From Telluria mixta (lineage in GTDB: Bacteria; Pseudomonadota; Gammaproteobacteria; Burkholderiales; Burkholderiaceae_D), in NCBI RefSeq assembly GCF_029223865.1, contig NZ_CP119520.1, positions 5,208,001 through 5,272,000 on the forward strand: DNA of 64,000 nucleotides, in the 5' to 3' direction. Under the pieces are notes generated by a model that was not told where the DNA came from, made no database searches, and worked only from the letters and a program-made list of their open reading frames with translations. Within the stretch, counting starts at the first letter, position 1. The number at the start of each line of letters is the position of its first letter. The position numbers and the translations under genes are program-made. This document shows, piece by piece, positions 33,920-43,127 of this stretch.

Positions 33920-33950
33920 ACTTTAACGTTGAAGTTAACTTGAATGTCAA
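33920..33950 (-). promoter_or_regulatory. MerR-type promoter of the split regulator
   Basis: On the minus strand: TTGACA, a 19-bp spacer containing TTCAAGTTAACTT, then TAAAGT. The long spacer with an internal palindrome is the hallmark of promoters activated by MerR proteins and suggests autoregulation. Confidence 0.7.
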
Positions 33951-33977
33951 TGGGCCGAAGATATCGCGTTTTTCCTC

Positions 33978-34008
33978 TTGACCTTCAAGCCGACTTGAAG
34001 CTTACGAT
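33978..34008 (+). promoter_or_regulatory. MerR-activated promoter of the OYE gene
   Basis: TTGACC (33978-33983), 19-bp spacer with the perfect palindrome CTTCAAG-CCGA-CTTGAAG overlapping the -35, and TACGAT (34003-34008). Both divergent promoters use the same TTCAAG half-sites. Confidence 0.75.
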
Positions 34009-34036
34009 CCCAACCATCGTAACCAGGGAGCCTCGA

Positions 34037-35269
34037 ATGAGCCCATTTACCCCGTTGACCCTGCCGAATGGCACTTCGCTTCCCAACCGCTTCGCCAAGG
34101 CCGCCATGGAAGAAAACCTGGCGGATGCCGATCATGCGCCGTCCGACGAACTGATCCGCCTCTACGGCACGTGGGCTGAGGGGGGCGTCGGCCTGATGAT
34201 CACGGGGAACGTCATGGTCGACCGCCGGGCCATGACGGGGCCGGGAGGCGTCGTGCTGGAATCCGGGCGGCATCGGGCGCGGTTCGAACGGTGGGCGCAG
34301 TCCGCACGGCGCCACGGCGCGCAGGTCTGGATGCAGATCAATCATCCCGGCCGCCAGATGCCTGCTGCCCTGGGACAGGAAACGGTCGCGCCGTCGGCCG
34401 TGGCGCTGGACCTGGGCAGATTTTCCAGACAATTCACGGCACCGAAAGCCATGACGGAGGTCGGCATCCTCGACGTCAAGCGCCGTTTCGTGGACACCGC
34501 GATGCTGGCGCAAGCGTCCGGCTTCGATGACGTCCAGATCCATGCGGCGCACGGCTACCTGATCAGCCAGTTCCTGTCGCCCATCACGAACAGGCGCACG
34601 GATCGCTGGGGCGGCACGATCGAAAACCGGGCGCGCCTGCTGCTGGAGGTCGTTCGAGAGGTGCGGGAGCGCGTCGATCCCGCGTTCAGTGTATCGGTCA
34701 AGCTCAACTCCGCGGATTTCCAGCGCGGCGGCTTCAGTGCGGACGACGCCAGGGCGGTGGTGGCCATGCTGAACCCGTTGCAGATCGACCTCCTCGAGCT
34801 TTCCGGCGGCAGTTACGAGGCCCCGGCGATGCACGGGCAGGCCCGCGACGGCCGGACGCTGGCGCGCGAAGCTTATTTTCTTGAATTCGCACGGGACATC
34901 GCATCCGTCGCCACGATGCCGATCATGGTGACGGGCGGCATACGCCGCTTGCCGGTGGCCGAACAGGTGCTGGACAGCGGCATCGACATGGTGGGCATCG
35001 GCACGGCGCTGGCGCTGAACCCCGATCTGCCGCGCGCGTGGCAGGCGGGGGCGCCCAGCGCACCCGTGCTGCGGCCGATCACGTGGAAGAACAAGGTGCT
35101 CGCGTCGATCGCCTACATGGCGATGGTCAAGCACCAGTTGCGCAGGCTGAGTCGCGGCAGGGGACCCAATCCGGCCGTCACTCCGCTGTGCGCCTTCCTG
35201 GAACAGCAGATCGACACGACGGTCAGGACCCGGCGCTATCGCCGCTGGATGGACCGGCAGTCAGCCTGA
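34037..35269 (+). CDS. NADH:flavin oxidoreductase / Old Yellow Enzyme family
   Basis: 410 aa FMN-dependent ene-reductase-like TIM barrel. Family blocks: PNGTSLPNRFAKAAMEENLA, WMQINHPGRQ, the substrate-binding HAAHGYLISQFLSP, NRRTDRWGG and the phosphate-binding VTGGIRR. It would reduce activated C=C bonds or nitro compounds using NAD(P)H. ATG 34037 follows AGGGAG. The MerR-type promoter and divergent MerR gene imply induction by an electrophile, but the regulator is now split. The 3' end overlaps 47 bases of the convergent M17-domain gene. Confidence 0.85.
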   Translation: MSPFTPLTLPNGTSLPNRFAKAAMEENLADADHAPSDELIRLYGTWAEGGVGLMITGNVMVDRRAMTGPGGVVLESGRHRARFERWAQSARRHGAQVWMQINHPGRQMPAALGQETVAPSAVALDLGRFSRQFTAPKAMTEVGILDVKRRFVDTAMLAQASGFDDVQIHAAHGYLISQFLSPITNRRTDRWGGTIENRARLLLEVVREVRERVDPAFSVSVKLNSADFQRGGFSADDARAVVAMLNPLQIDLLELSGGSYEAPAMHGQARDGRTLAREAYFLEFARDIASVATMPIMVTGGIRRLPVAEQVLDSGIDMVGIGTALALNPDLPRAWQAGAPSAPVLRPITWKNKVLASIAYMAMVKHQLRRLSRGRGPNPAVTPLCAFLEQQIDTTVRTRRYRRWMDRQSA

Positions 35270-35867
35270 CGAACGCCTCCGCGAACGCGCGCCCCGCTGC
35301 CTGCGCGCGGGGCGCCCCGACATCGAACGTGCAATGCCGCAGCGACGGCGCCGCCGCGAGGCCGGCCTGCGCCAGCATGTGTTCGGCCCGCAGCGCGCCC
35401 AGCATCCCGGTTAGCATGACGTTCTGCATGTCGAGCGCCGCATTGTCCGTGCGCCCGGCATCGAGCACGCTGGGCGCGAACGCCATCGACACGGCGCCGT
35501 AGCGGATCGCCTCGCGCAGCGCGACGCGGCAGGCGCGCCGCAGCATGTCGCCGTCCAGCAGCGCCGGATCTCCCATCCCGATCACCAGCACGGCGCGCGG
35601 CACCACGGCGGGCGGCGGCGACGTGATGAGCAGGGTCTCCAGCGGCTGCGCGCGGAACGCGCCCGCTGCGCGCAGGCGCGACAACCGGCCGCCGAGCGCC
35701 TGGTCCAGCGCGAGCAGCCCGCCGGCCATCCCGCCGCCGAGTTCATGCTCGAACATGCAGGCGACGCTGAAGTCGACGTCGGCGTGCGCCGGGCCCCAGG
35801 CGACGACGTCGAACACGACGCCGTCATGGGTGCCGATCGGCAGGCGGATCAGGGAAGTGTCGGTCAT
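35223..35867 (-). CDS. Stand-alone M17 (leucyl aminopeptidase) N-terminal-like domain protein
   Basis: 214 aa. The core VDFSVACMFEHELGGGMAGGLLALDQALGG, with LVIGMGDPALLDGDMLRRACRVALREA further on, resembles the non-catalytic N-terminal macro-like domain of M17 aminopeptidases (RGE/GLGD-type GMGDP). The catalytic C-terminal metal-binding domain is absent from this gene and from the surrounding sequence. It may bind a nucleotide or regulate something, but the function is unknown. It is convergent with and overlaps the OYE gene by 47 bases. Confidence 0.65.
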   Translation of the reverse strand: MTDTSLIRLPIGTHDGVVFDVVAWGPAHADVDFSVACMFEHELGGGMAGGLLALDQALGGRLSRLRAAGAFRAQPLETLLITSPPPAVVPRAVLVIGMGDPALLDGDMLRRACRVALREAIRYGAVSMAFAPSVLDAGRTDNAALDMQNVMLTGMLGALRAEHMLAQAGLAAAPSLRHCTFDVGAPRAQAAGRAFAEAFVRLTAGPSSGDSAGS

Positions 35868-35967
35868 GATGGGGAGATGCTAACGCGATTCCAGTCGCCA
35901 CGCACCGGCCGAAGGTGAGGGCGGCGGACATATAATGTCGGTCTCATCAGACCAGGAGAACCCCCGC

Positions 35968-36897
35968 GTGAACGCCATCGAAAAAGCCAGTGCCTTCGTC
36001 GGCAAGACCTTCTCGTTGTGGGTGCTCCTGTTCGCCGCCCTCGGATTCTTCGCGCCGCAGCTGTTCGTGGGTTATAAAGGCTGGATCGCGCCGCTGCTGG
36101 GCATCGTCATGTTCGGCATGGGCCTGACCTTGTCGACGGAAGATTTTCGCGACGTGTTCCGGCGGCCGAAGGACGTCGCGATCGGCGTCGTCGGCCACTA
36201 CCTCATCATGCCCGGCATCGCGTACGTGCTGGCCATCGCGCTGCGCCTGCCGCCCGAGATCGCGGTCGGCGTGATCCTCGTCGGCTGCTGCCCGAGCGGC
36301 ACCGCGTCGAATGTGATGACGTTCCTGTCGCGCGGCGACGTGGCGCTGGGCGTGTCGATCGGCGCGGTGTCCACCCTGATCGCCCCGTTCGCCACGCCGG
36401 CGCTCGTGTCGCTGCTGGCGGGCGCGTGGATGCACATTAATACGGCGTCGCTGTTCATGGACATCGTGCAGGTCGTGATCCTGCCGATCGCGCTGGGCAT
36501 CGTCGCCAAGACGCTGTTCCGCCGCCAGGCCGCGGCCAGCGTGAAGGCGCTGCCGCTCGTGTCCACGGTGGCGATCGTGCTGATCATCGCGATCATCGTC
36601 GCCCTGAACCAGAGCAAGCTGCTGACGAATGGCCTCTTGATGTTCGCCGCCGTCATCCTGCACAACCTGCTCGGCTTCGCGCTCGGCTATCTGTTCGCGC
36701 GGCTGTTCGGCATGGATCTCGCCAAGCGCAAGGCGGTGATGTTCGAGACCGGCATGCAGAACTCCGGCCTCGGCGCAGCGCTGGCGGCCGCGCATTTCAG
36801 CCCGCTGGCGGCCGTGCCGAGCGCCTTGTTCAGCGTGTGGCACAACCTGTCGGGCTCCGCGCTCGCCACCTGGTTCGCGCGCCGCGTCAAGGCATGA
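35968..36897 (+). CDS. Bile acid:sodium symporter (BASS) family transporter
   Basis: 309 aa with about ten helices. BASS/PanS-type features are GIVMFGMGLTLSTEDF, the helix-break VGCCPSGTASNVMTFLSRGD and GMQNSGLGAALAAAHFSPLAAVPSALFS, here GMQNSGLGAALA. Members import organic acids such as pantoate or bile acids with sodium. I chose GTG 35968 because AGGAG lies eight to nine bases upstream; an ATG at 35935 lies in the perfect -10 box TATAAT and before a small GGTCT/AGACC hairpin. It is convergent with the RTX gene, overlapping by 11 bases. Confidence 0.82.
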   Translation: MNAIEKASAFVGKTFSLWVLLFAALGFFAPQLFVGYKGWIAPLLGIVMFGMGLTLSTEDFRDVFRRPKDVAIGVVGHYLIMPGIAYVLAIALRLPPEIAVGVILVGCCPSGTASNVMTFLSRGDVALGVSIGAVSTLIAPFATPALVSLLAGAWMHINTASLFMDIVQVVILPIALGIVAKTLFRRQAAASVKALPLVSTVAIVLIIAIIVALNQSKLLTNGLLMFAAVILHNLLGFALGYLFARLFGMDLAKRKAVMFETGMQNSGLGAALAAAHFSPLAAVPSALFSVWHNLSGSALATWFARRVKA

Positions 36898-39800
36898 CGT
36901 CGGCTGTGGTGAGCTGTGTGATGCCGGTCAGCTGGATGGCGAATTCCGCGTCGGCATCTCCATCCGTGTTCCCGTACAGGACACCGTTCAGGAACTTCAG
37001 CTGACCGGCGGCCGTGAACGCGGCCGTGCCGGCGATGAACGTGGTGAACGCATCGTTCGCGGTCGTGGCCGTGTTGGCATCGATGCCGCGCAGGTCGATC
37101 TTGTCCTGGCCGCGCACCAGGTCGCTGATCACGTCCCAGCTCGCGCTCGTGGTGCCCGACTCGGAGGCCGCATTGAACACGAACACGTCGCTGCCGCTGC
37201 CGCCGGTGAGCACGTCCTTGCCCCCGCCGCCGACCAGCGTGTCGGCACCGTCGCCGCCGACGAGGGTATTCGCCGCGCCGTTGCCGATGATCTTGTTAGC
37301 CAGCGCATTGCCGGTGCCGTTGATGGCGGCCGTGCCGCTCAGGGTCAAGTTTTCCAGGTAATTGCCCAGGGTGAAAGACACGGTGGACACGACCGTGTCG
37401 ACGCCGCCGAACGTCACGTCGCTCGATTCGACGATCGTGTCGCCCGCATTGTCGACATAATAGGTATCGCTGCCGAGCCCGCCCGACATCTTGTCGGCGC
37501 CGGTGCCGCCGTTGAGCACGTTCGCCGCCGCATTGCCCGTGATCGTATTGGCCAGGGAATTGCCGTTGCCGTTGATGGCGGCGGTGCCGCTCAGCACCAG
37601 GTTTTCCTGATAATCGCCAAGGGTGCGCGTCACGGTCGAGATGACGGTGTCCGTGCCGCCGAGCGTGCTGTCGGCCGATTCCGTGACGACGTCGGCGGCG
37701 TTGTCGACATAGTACGTATCGCTGCCGAGGCCGCCCGCCATCGTGTCGGCACCGGCGCCGCCGTTCAGGACGTTGTTGCCGCTATTGCCGGTAAGCTTGT
37801 TCGCCAGTGCGTTACCCGTGCCGTCGACCGGATTGGCGCCCGTGAGCGCGAGGTTTTCCACGTTGGCGCCGAGCGTGTAGCTGATCGATGCGTTGACGGT
37901 GTCGATGCCGCCCGTCACCGCGTCGGCATTGGTCTCGCGCACGAAGTCGCCCACGTTGTCGACGACATAGGTGTCCAAACCGTTCCCGCCGATCATCACG
38001 TCGGCACCAGCGCCGCCGTTCAGGACATTGTGCCCCAGGTCGCCCGTGAGGTTGTCGTCGAACCGGCTGCCCGCCAGGTTCTCGATGTTGCGCAGCGTGT
38101 CGGTACCGGACCCGTCGGTGGCCTGGGCCTGCGTCGTGCTCAGGGTCACGGTGACGCCGGCCGCGGCGTAGGCATAGGACGCGGTATCGTTGCCGAGTCC
38201 GCCGTCGAGCACGTTGTCGCCATTGCCTGCGTACAGGATGTTCGCGAGCTCGTTGCCGGTCAGGTTGCCTGCGCCGGCCGTCAGCACGCGGCCATACTCC
38301 ACGTTCGGCGCGAGCTGGTAGTGGGCCAGCGTGCTGTAGACCGTGTCGGTGCCGCCCGTGGCCGTTTCGCTGACGGTGTCGCTCGCGTTGTCCACGTAAT
38401 AGAGGTCGTTGCCGTCGCCGCCCGCCATCATGTCCGCGCCGGCCTTGCCGTCGAGCGTGTCGTTGCCGGCATAACCCTGCAGCACGTCGTCGCCGCCCGA
38501 GCCCGCGAGCGTGTCGGCGCCGGCTGTGCCGTCGACGTGGTTGGACGAGGCTTCGACGTTCAGGGTGAAGTCGCTCGACGCGGTGGAACCGCTGCCGTCC
38601 CTGGCGATCACGCGGATCGTCAGCGTGCCCGTGTCCAGCGCGTCCGGCGTGCCGGACAGCGTGCGCGTGGCGGCATTGAACGAGAGCCACGGCGGCAGTC
38701 CGCTGCCGTCCGACATCACGATGTTGTAGGCCAGCACATCGTGATCCGGATCGACGAAGGCGTTGGCCGGGATGACGTAACTGAAGGCGACGCCGGTGGC
38801 GATCTTCTGGTTCGGCAGCACCTGGTTGACTTGCGGGATGTCGTTCGTGCCGATGATCGTCACCGTCGTGCTGCCTGTGGCCTTGAGGGTGCCACCGGTG
38901 CCCTGGGTGCCCGTGTTGCCGTCGCTGAACGTCCAGTCGATCTGCACCTTGTCCGGCGGCGCGTCCGACAGGTTCGCGTAGGCGATCTGCTGCATCGTCT
39001 TGTTGACGAGCGCCTGCGTCGCGTTCGACGCGAATGTCAGGGTCAGCGTGCCGGCGCCGTTGGCCGTCACCCTGCCGATCGTCACGCCGTCGACCGAAAA
39101 ATAGGTGCCGGACGTCAGCGTCGACAAGGTGCCGTTCTCTTTGGCGGCAAAGACGTCGTCGGCGTTGGCCCCTTCGTGGCGCTTGAGGGTCAGACTGGCG
39201 CCGCCGTAACTGTTGGCCGCGGCCAGTTCGGCATCGAAAATCTGGACGTCGCCGTCCAGGACCGTCGGGGTCGCGTAAGCATAGTAGTAGGGCTCCCGGA
39301 AGGTCGATTGTCCGTCGAGCGTGTTGGCGGGTGGCGAGAACGTCTGGTCGAGACTGCCGTCCGCGTTGTAGCGGATGACGACGAAATCACTGCCGCTGCT
39401 GCCGTCGTCGCCCATCACGAGGATCTTGCCGTCGGGCTGGATCGTCAGGCCCGAGGCCTGTACGCCGCTGTTCCCGGTCACGCGCGAGATCGGCGCATCC
39501 GCCATGCCCTTGTTGCCGAACGTCTGGTCCAGGGTGCCGTTGGACAGCAGACGGACGACGACGATGTGGCTGGCCGTGTCGTCCGTCGGCGCGTTGCCGA
39601 CCGCGAGGATCTTGCCGTCCTTCTGCACCGCGATCGCCGCAGCCGAGTAGGGAACGCCGACGTCCGAGCGCAACGTCACGGTCCCCGTACTGTTGAAGCT
39701 CGTGTCCAGGCTGCCGTCCGCGTTGTAGCGGATCAGCAGCATGGAATTCGTGTTCTGCGTATAGACGCTGCCGCCGACGAGGATCTTGCCGTCCGCCTGC

Positions 39801-40576
39801 AAGGCCATCGCCTCGGTCAGCCCGACCGTTCCCGTCCCCGCCACGACCGGCAGCTTGCCGTCGCCGCTGAAGCCGGTGTCGAGCGTGCCGTTCGCGTTCA
39901 TGCGGACCAGCGTGTACTTGGACGATGGATAGCTGACATCAGCGATGTTCAACAGGATTTTTCCATCCGGCTGCACGAGAGCTTTTTGCGTGTATTCGGT
40001 GGCGCCGGTGTCGAAGGTGACTTTGCCGTCGGTATCGAAGCTCGTGTCGATCGTGCCGTTGGCGTTGTAGCGGATGAGTCCCGTATCCCGCTGCGTCCCG
40101 TAGACGACGTAAGCAATCATGACCTTGCCCGTTGGCAGCACGGACATGCTCGAGGCGTAATAGGCGTCGGTCCACGCACGCGATTCCTGTACAAACGTTC
40201 CATTCGTGCCGAACGTCGTGTCCAGGTCGCCGTTCGACAGGTAGCGGGAAATCGTGAATCCGGTGCCGGTGAGTCCGGTGACGAGGATCTTGCCGTCGGC
40301 CTGGGGCGCGACGTTGACGGTAGAGATATAGGTGGCGGTCCCCAGCTTGGCCGTCAACTTGCCGTCGCCGCTGAACGACGTATCCAGGCTGCCGTCCACG
40401 TTGTAGCGGGCCAGCGCGAGGTTGCCGTCGCTGGCGCCGCCCACGAGGATTTTACCGTCCTGCTGCAGAGCGATTTGCCGGGGCCGGTCGGTGGATGTCG
40501 CGGTAAACCCGGTGGTCAACCGCCCATCGCGCACCGTGAATGTTGGTGCCGTGTTCACCTTGATCGTATCTGCCAT
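36887..40576 (-). CDS. Large secreted RTX protein with delta-60 repeats
   Basis: 1229 aa, probably exported by a type I system using an uncleaved C-terminal signal; no N-terminal signal peptide. Residues ~10-420 contain seven delta-60 repeats (..DGKILVGG......RYN.DGSLDTSF..DG), predicted to form a beta-propeller. About 440-570 has a cadherin/Ig-like stretch and 570-670 a putative-Ig module (GSGLPPWLSFNAATRTLSGTP). From ~680 on, at least five nonapeptide RTX blocks (GGDGND, GGAGAD, GGLGSDTYYVDN) alternate with repeated ~100-residue units. Calcium should fold it outside the cell. An adhesin or surface-layer role is likely; no catalytic domain and no ABC exporter genes are visible in the window. 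Confidence 0.82.
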   Translation of the reverse strand: MADTIKVNTAPTFTVRDGRLTTGFTATSTDRPRQIALQQDGKILVGGASDGNLALARYNVDGSLDTSFSGDGKLTAKLGTATYISTVNVAPQADGKILVTGLTGTGFTISRYLSNGDLDTTFGTNGTFVQESRAWTDAYYASSMSVLPTGKVMIAYVVYGTQRDTGLIRYNANGTIDTSFDTDGKVTFDTGATEYTQKALVQPDGKILLNIADVSYPSSKYTLVRMNANGTLDTGFSGDGKLPVVAGTGTVGLTEAMALQADGKILVGGSVYTQNTNSMLLIRYNADGSLDTSFNSTGTVTLRSDVGVPYSAAAIAVQKDGKILAVGNAPTDDTASHIVVVRLLSNGTLDQTFGNKGMADAPISRVTGNSGVQASGLTIQPDGKILVMGDDGSSGSDFVVIRYNADGSLDQTFSPPANTLDGQSTFREPYYYAYATPTVLDGDVQIFDAELAAANSYGGASLTLKRHEGANADDVFAAKENGTLSTLTSGTYFSVDGVTIGRVTANGAGTLTLTFASNATQALVNKTMQQIAYANLSDAPPDKVQIDWTFSDGNTGTQGTGGTLKATGSTTVTIIGTNDIPQVNQVLPNQKIATGVAFSYVIPANAFVDPDHDVLAYNIVMSDGSGLPPWLSFNAATRTLSGTPDALDTGTLTIRVIARDGSGSTASSDFTLNVEASSNHVDGTAGADTLAGSGGDDVLQGYAGNDTLDGKAGADMMAGGDGNDLYYVDNASDTVSETATGGTDTVYSTLAHYQLAPNVEYGRVLTAGAGNLTGNELANILYAGNGDNVLDGGLGNDTASYAYAAAGVTVTLSTTQAQATDGSGTDTLRNIENLAGSRFDDNLTGDLGHNVLNGGAGADVMIGGNGLDTYVVDNVGDFVRETNADAVTGGIDTVNASISYTLGANVENLALTGANPVDGTGNALANKLTGNSGNNVLNGGAGADTMAGGLGSDTYYVDNAADVVTESADSTLGGTDTVISTVTRTLGDYQENLVLSGTAAINGNGNSLANTITGNAAANVLNGGTGADKMSGGLGSDTYYVDNAGDTIVESSDVTFGGVDTVVSTVSFTLGNYLENLTLSGTAAINGTGNALANKIIGNGAANTLVGGDGADTLVGGGGKDVLTGGSGSDVFVFNAASESGTTSASWDVISDLVRGQDKIDLRGIDANTATTANDAFTTFIAGTAAFTAAGQLKFLNGVLYGNTDGDADAEFAIQLTGITQLTTADVMP

Positions 40577-40792
40577 ACCTTCTCTCCAGCATTATGTTTT
40601 AGTAATCAAACAATGCGGAGTATAAAGTGAAAGATTGCTAAACGGTAATAAAACGATGTCGGATCCCGTAAATTCGAAAGGATTAGCGGGCCCTTGTTGT
40701 AAGATGGCGACCGTCATTGTCGCGTGTCCGCGCGGCAAGCGTGCACGGCGCATCTGCGCGTCCGGGCTATACTCGGCTCCGCCCGAATACCC

Positions 40793-42052
40793 ATGGAGTC
40801 GCATGTGACCCAACGTCCCGGCATCTTTCCCACCTTCTTCCTGTCCGGTTTCGAGTGCTCCACCTTCCTGTGGGGAAAGGAGCGCGTGCGCCGCAACCTG
40901 GTGGCGGAAACGGGCCACGACCGCCACGCCGCCGAAGACTACCAACGACTGGCCCGTCTCGGCATCGCCGTCGCCCGCGAAGGCATCCCGTGGCCGCTGG
41001 TCGACCAGGGCGGGCGCTACGATTTTTCGGGCCTCGACCCGTACATCGCCGCGATGAATGCATCCAAGGTCATTCCCATCTGGGACCTGTGCCACTACGG
41101 CTACCCGGACGATCTGGATCCCTGCGACGACGCGTTCGCGGACCGGTTTGCAAGCTACTGCCGCGCGGCCGCCGAATACGTCGTGCCGAAGGTGCGCGGC
41201 CCGCACTTCTTCACGCCCATCAATGAGATCACCTTCTTTTCGTTTTGCGCCGGCGAGTGGGGCTGGGCGGCGCCGTATCGCTGCACGCGTGACGACCGGA
41301 TGCGCCTGCGTCTGGCGCTGTGCCGCGCCGCGATCGCGGGCGTGAAAGCGATCCGGGAAGTCGATCCCGAGGCGCGCATGGTGCACGTGGATCCGCTGGT
41401 GCGCGTCGTGGCGCCGCGCGACCGTCCCGACCAGGTCGAGGCTGCACGCCATGAAACGGAAGTCGACACCTTCCTCGCCTGGGACATCCTGTACGGCCGC
41501 GAGCATCCCGAATTCGGCGGCGCACCCGACGTGCTGGACATCGTCGGCGCGAATTCGTATTCGTTCGGGCAGATGGAATACCGCGAGCACGGCCCGCACG
41601 CGCCGCTGGCCCCGGACGACGACCGCATCGCGCCCCTGTGCGACATGCTGGAAACAGTGTGGCAACGCTACCGGCGGCCGATGATCATCGGCGAGACGAG
41701 CGGCCTCGGTCGCGGACGCGCGAGCTGGCTGCACGACGTGATGTGCGAATCGCTGGCGGCCGTGCGGCGCGGGATGGACCTGCAGGGCATCTGCCTGTTC
41801 CCGGGTATCGACATGCCGGACTGGCATACCGGCGAGTGGGTGCACAACGGCATACACGACCTCGTCCCGAAGGACGGCGACCTGGAACGGGTGCCCGACC
41901 AGGCCTGCGTCGACGAGCTGCGGCGCTGGCAGAAGGAGCTGAACCGGGTCACCGCACTGGACGAGGATCCGTTCAGCGACCCCGTGGAACTGCAGGACGT
42001 GATCGATGCGGCGCACCGGCTCGACATGAAGCCCGATAAGAACTGGTGCTGA
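40793..42052 (+). CDS. GH1-like glycoside hydrolase
   Basis: 419 aa from ATG 40793. It resembles the beta-glucosidase/6-phospho-beta-glucosidase (COG2723) TIM barrel but in a shortened form. A candidate acid/base Glu is in TPINEITFFSF and the nucleophile in MIIGETSGLGRG; QGICLFPGIDMPDWHTG near the C-terminus is the aglycone region. No signal peptide, so cytoplasmic. The upstream ~200 bp to the RTX gene is AT-richer and should hold promoters for both divergent genes. Substrate is unknown; the downstream SDR may act on the sugar released. Confidence 0.7.
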   Translation: MESHVTQRPGIFPTFFLSGFECSTFLWGKERVRRNLVAETGHDRHAAEDYQRLARLGIAVAREGIPWPLVDQGGRYDFSGLDPYIAAMNASKVIPIWDLCHYGYPDDLDPCDDAFADRFASYCRAAAEYVVPKVRGPHFFTPINEITFFSFCAGEWGWAAPYRCTRDDRMRLRLALCRAAIAGVKAIREVDPEARMVHVDPLVRVVAPRDRPDQVEAARHETEVDTFLAWDILYGREHPEFGGAPDVLDIVGANSYSFGQMEYREHGPHAPLAPDDDRIAPLCDMLETVWQRYRRPMIIGETSGLGRGRASWLHDVMCESLAAVRRGMDLQGICLFPGIDMPDWHTGEWVHNGIHDLVPKDGDLERVPDQACVDELRRWQKELNRVTALDEDPFSDPVELQDVIDAAHRLDMKPDKNWC

Positions 42053-42245
42053 GAAACTGGCGCTGAGGCGCCCGCCGAAACACCTGTCGGACGCGATACG
42101 GATGGTGCTGCGACACGTGTCGCACACGCGGCCCTCCATTCCTCGTTTTCTCCCAGATATCCCATCTGCGGACGTACTGGCACGCTAGTTGCGTTCAGCC
42201 CGGCGGCAACATCGTTCGGGACCAACCAACAATGAGGAGACGGAG

Positions 42246-43028
42246 ATGACGAATTCACTTCCCCTGGCCGGCCGCGCGGCCATCGTGACAGGCGGTGCGC
42301 GCGGTATCGGCAAGGGCATCGTACTGGAGCTCGCGCGGGCCGGCGCCGACGTGCTGATTGCCGACCTGCTGGAAGATGCCATGCAGGAGACGGCCGGCGA
42401 AGTCAGGGCGCTGGGCCGGCGCGCGCTCACCCGGCGCGTGGACGTCACCGACGCCGCGCAGGTACAGGGCATGGTCGACGAGGCCGTCGCGGCGTTCGGC
42501 GCGCTGGGCATCCTCGTCAACTGCGCAGGGGTCATCAACATCCGCCCGGTGGCGGACCTGACGGAGAAGGACTGGGACGTCGTCATGGACGTCAACGCCA
42601 AGGGCACCTTCCTCGGCTGCCGGGCCGCGCTGGCGCCGATGCGCAGGCAGGGGTGGGGCCGCATCATCAACGTCGCGTCGATCGCGGGCAAGGAAGGCTT
42701 TCCCAATCTGGCCCACTACAGCGCGTCGAAATTCGCGGTGGTGGGATTCACGAACGCGCTGGCCAAGGAAGTGGCGCAGGAGGGCATCACGGTCAATGCC
42801 ATCTGTCCCGGCGTCGTGCGTACCTATATGTGGGATCGCCTCGCCGACGAGTGGAAGAAGGAGGGGGAGTCGGTGGAGGATTCCTGGGCGCGTCACCAGC
42901 TCACGCTCATCCCGCAGGGCCGCGCGCAGACGCCCGGGGACATGGGCCGCATGGCGCTCTTTCTCGCCACGATGGAGAACGTGACCGGGCAATCCGTCAA
43001 CGTCGACGGCGGCTTCACGTTCCACTAG
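42246..43028 (+). CDS. SDR-family oxidoreductase
   Basis: 260 aa classical short-chain dehydrogenase. NAD(P) site TGGARGIGKGI, structural NCAGVI, catalytic Ser in INVASIAGKEG and Tyr/Lys in YSASKFAVVG are all intact, with the usual VNAICPG and the C-terminal NVTGQSVNVDGGFT. Sugar or polyol dehydrogenases and 3-oxoacyl-ACP reductases share this layout. The GAGGAGACGGAG upstream of ATG 42246 is a strong ribosome site. It is followed by the double-hairpin terminator. Confidence 0.85.
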   Translation: MTNSLPLAGRAAIVTGGARGIGKGIVLELARAGADVLIADLLEDAMQETAGEVRALGRRALTRRVDVTDAAQVQGMVDEAVAAFGALGILVNCAGVINIRPVADLTEKDWDVVMDVNAKGTFLGCRAALAPMRRQGWGRIINVASIAGKEGFPNLAHYSASKFAVVGFTNALAKEVAQEGITVNAICPGVVRTYMWDRLADEWKKEGESVEDSWARHQLTLIPQGRAQTPGDMGRMALFLATMENVTGQSVNVDGGFTFH

Positions 43029-43049
43029 CCGCCCGCGCACCGCTTTCAG

Positions 43050-43127
43050 GAGATCGGGACGGTGCGGCGGTGCCGTCCTGTCGTTACCGCCGGCGCGTCC
43101 GTTCCAGGGGACGGCGCGCCGTTTTTT
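43050..43127 (+). terminator. Double-hairpin rho-independent terminator, second copy
   Basis: A first hairpin (GGACGG...CCGTCC) is followed by a GC stem at 43090-43121 and T6. It is clearly similar in sequence and layout to 26070-26144. It separates the SDR from the convergent aldo/keto reductase gene. Confidence 0.75.

Noticed and set aside
38030..40630. Long open frame antisense to the RTX gene (866 codons)
   Set aside because: It mirrors the repetitive coding strand, has Arg/Val-rich composition typical of GC-rich antisense frames and shows no domain.
40592..42139. Minus-strand frame opposite the GH1-like gene
   Set aside because: A shadow; the plus-strand gene has catalytic motifs and normal family length.
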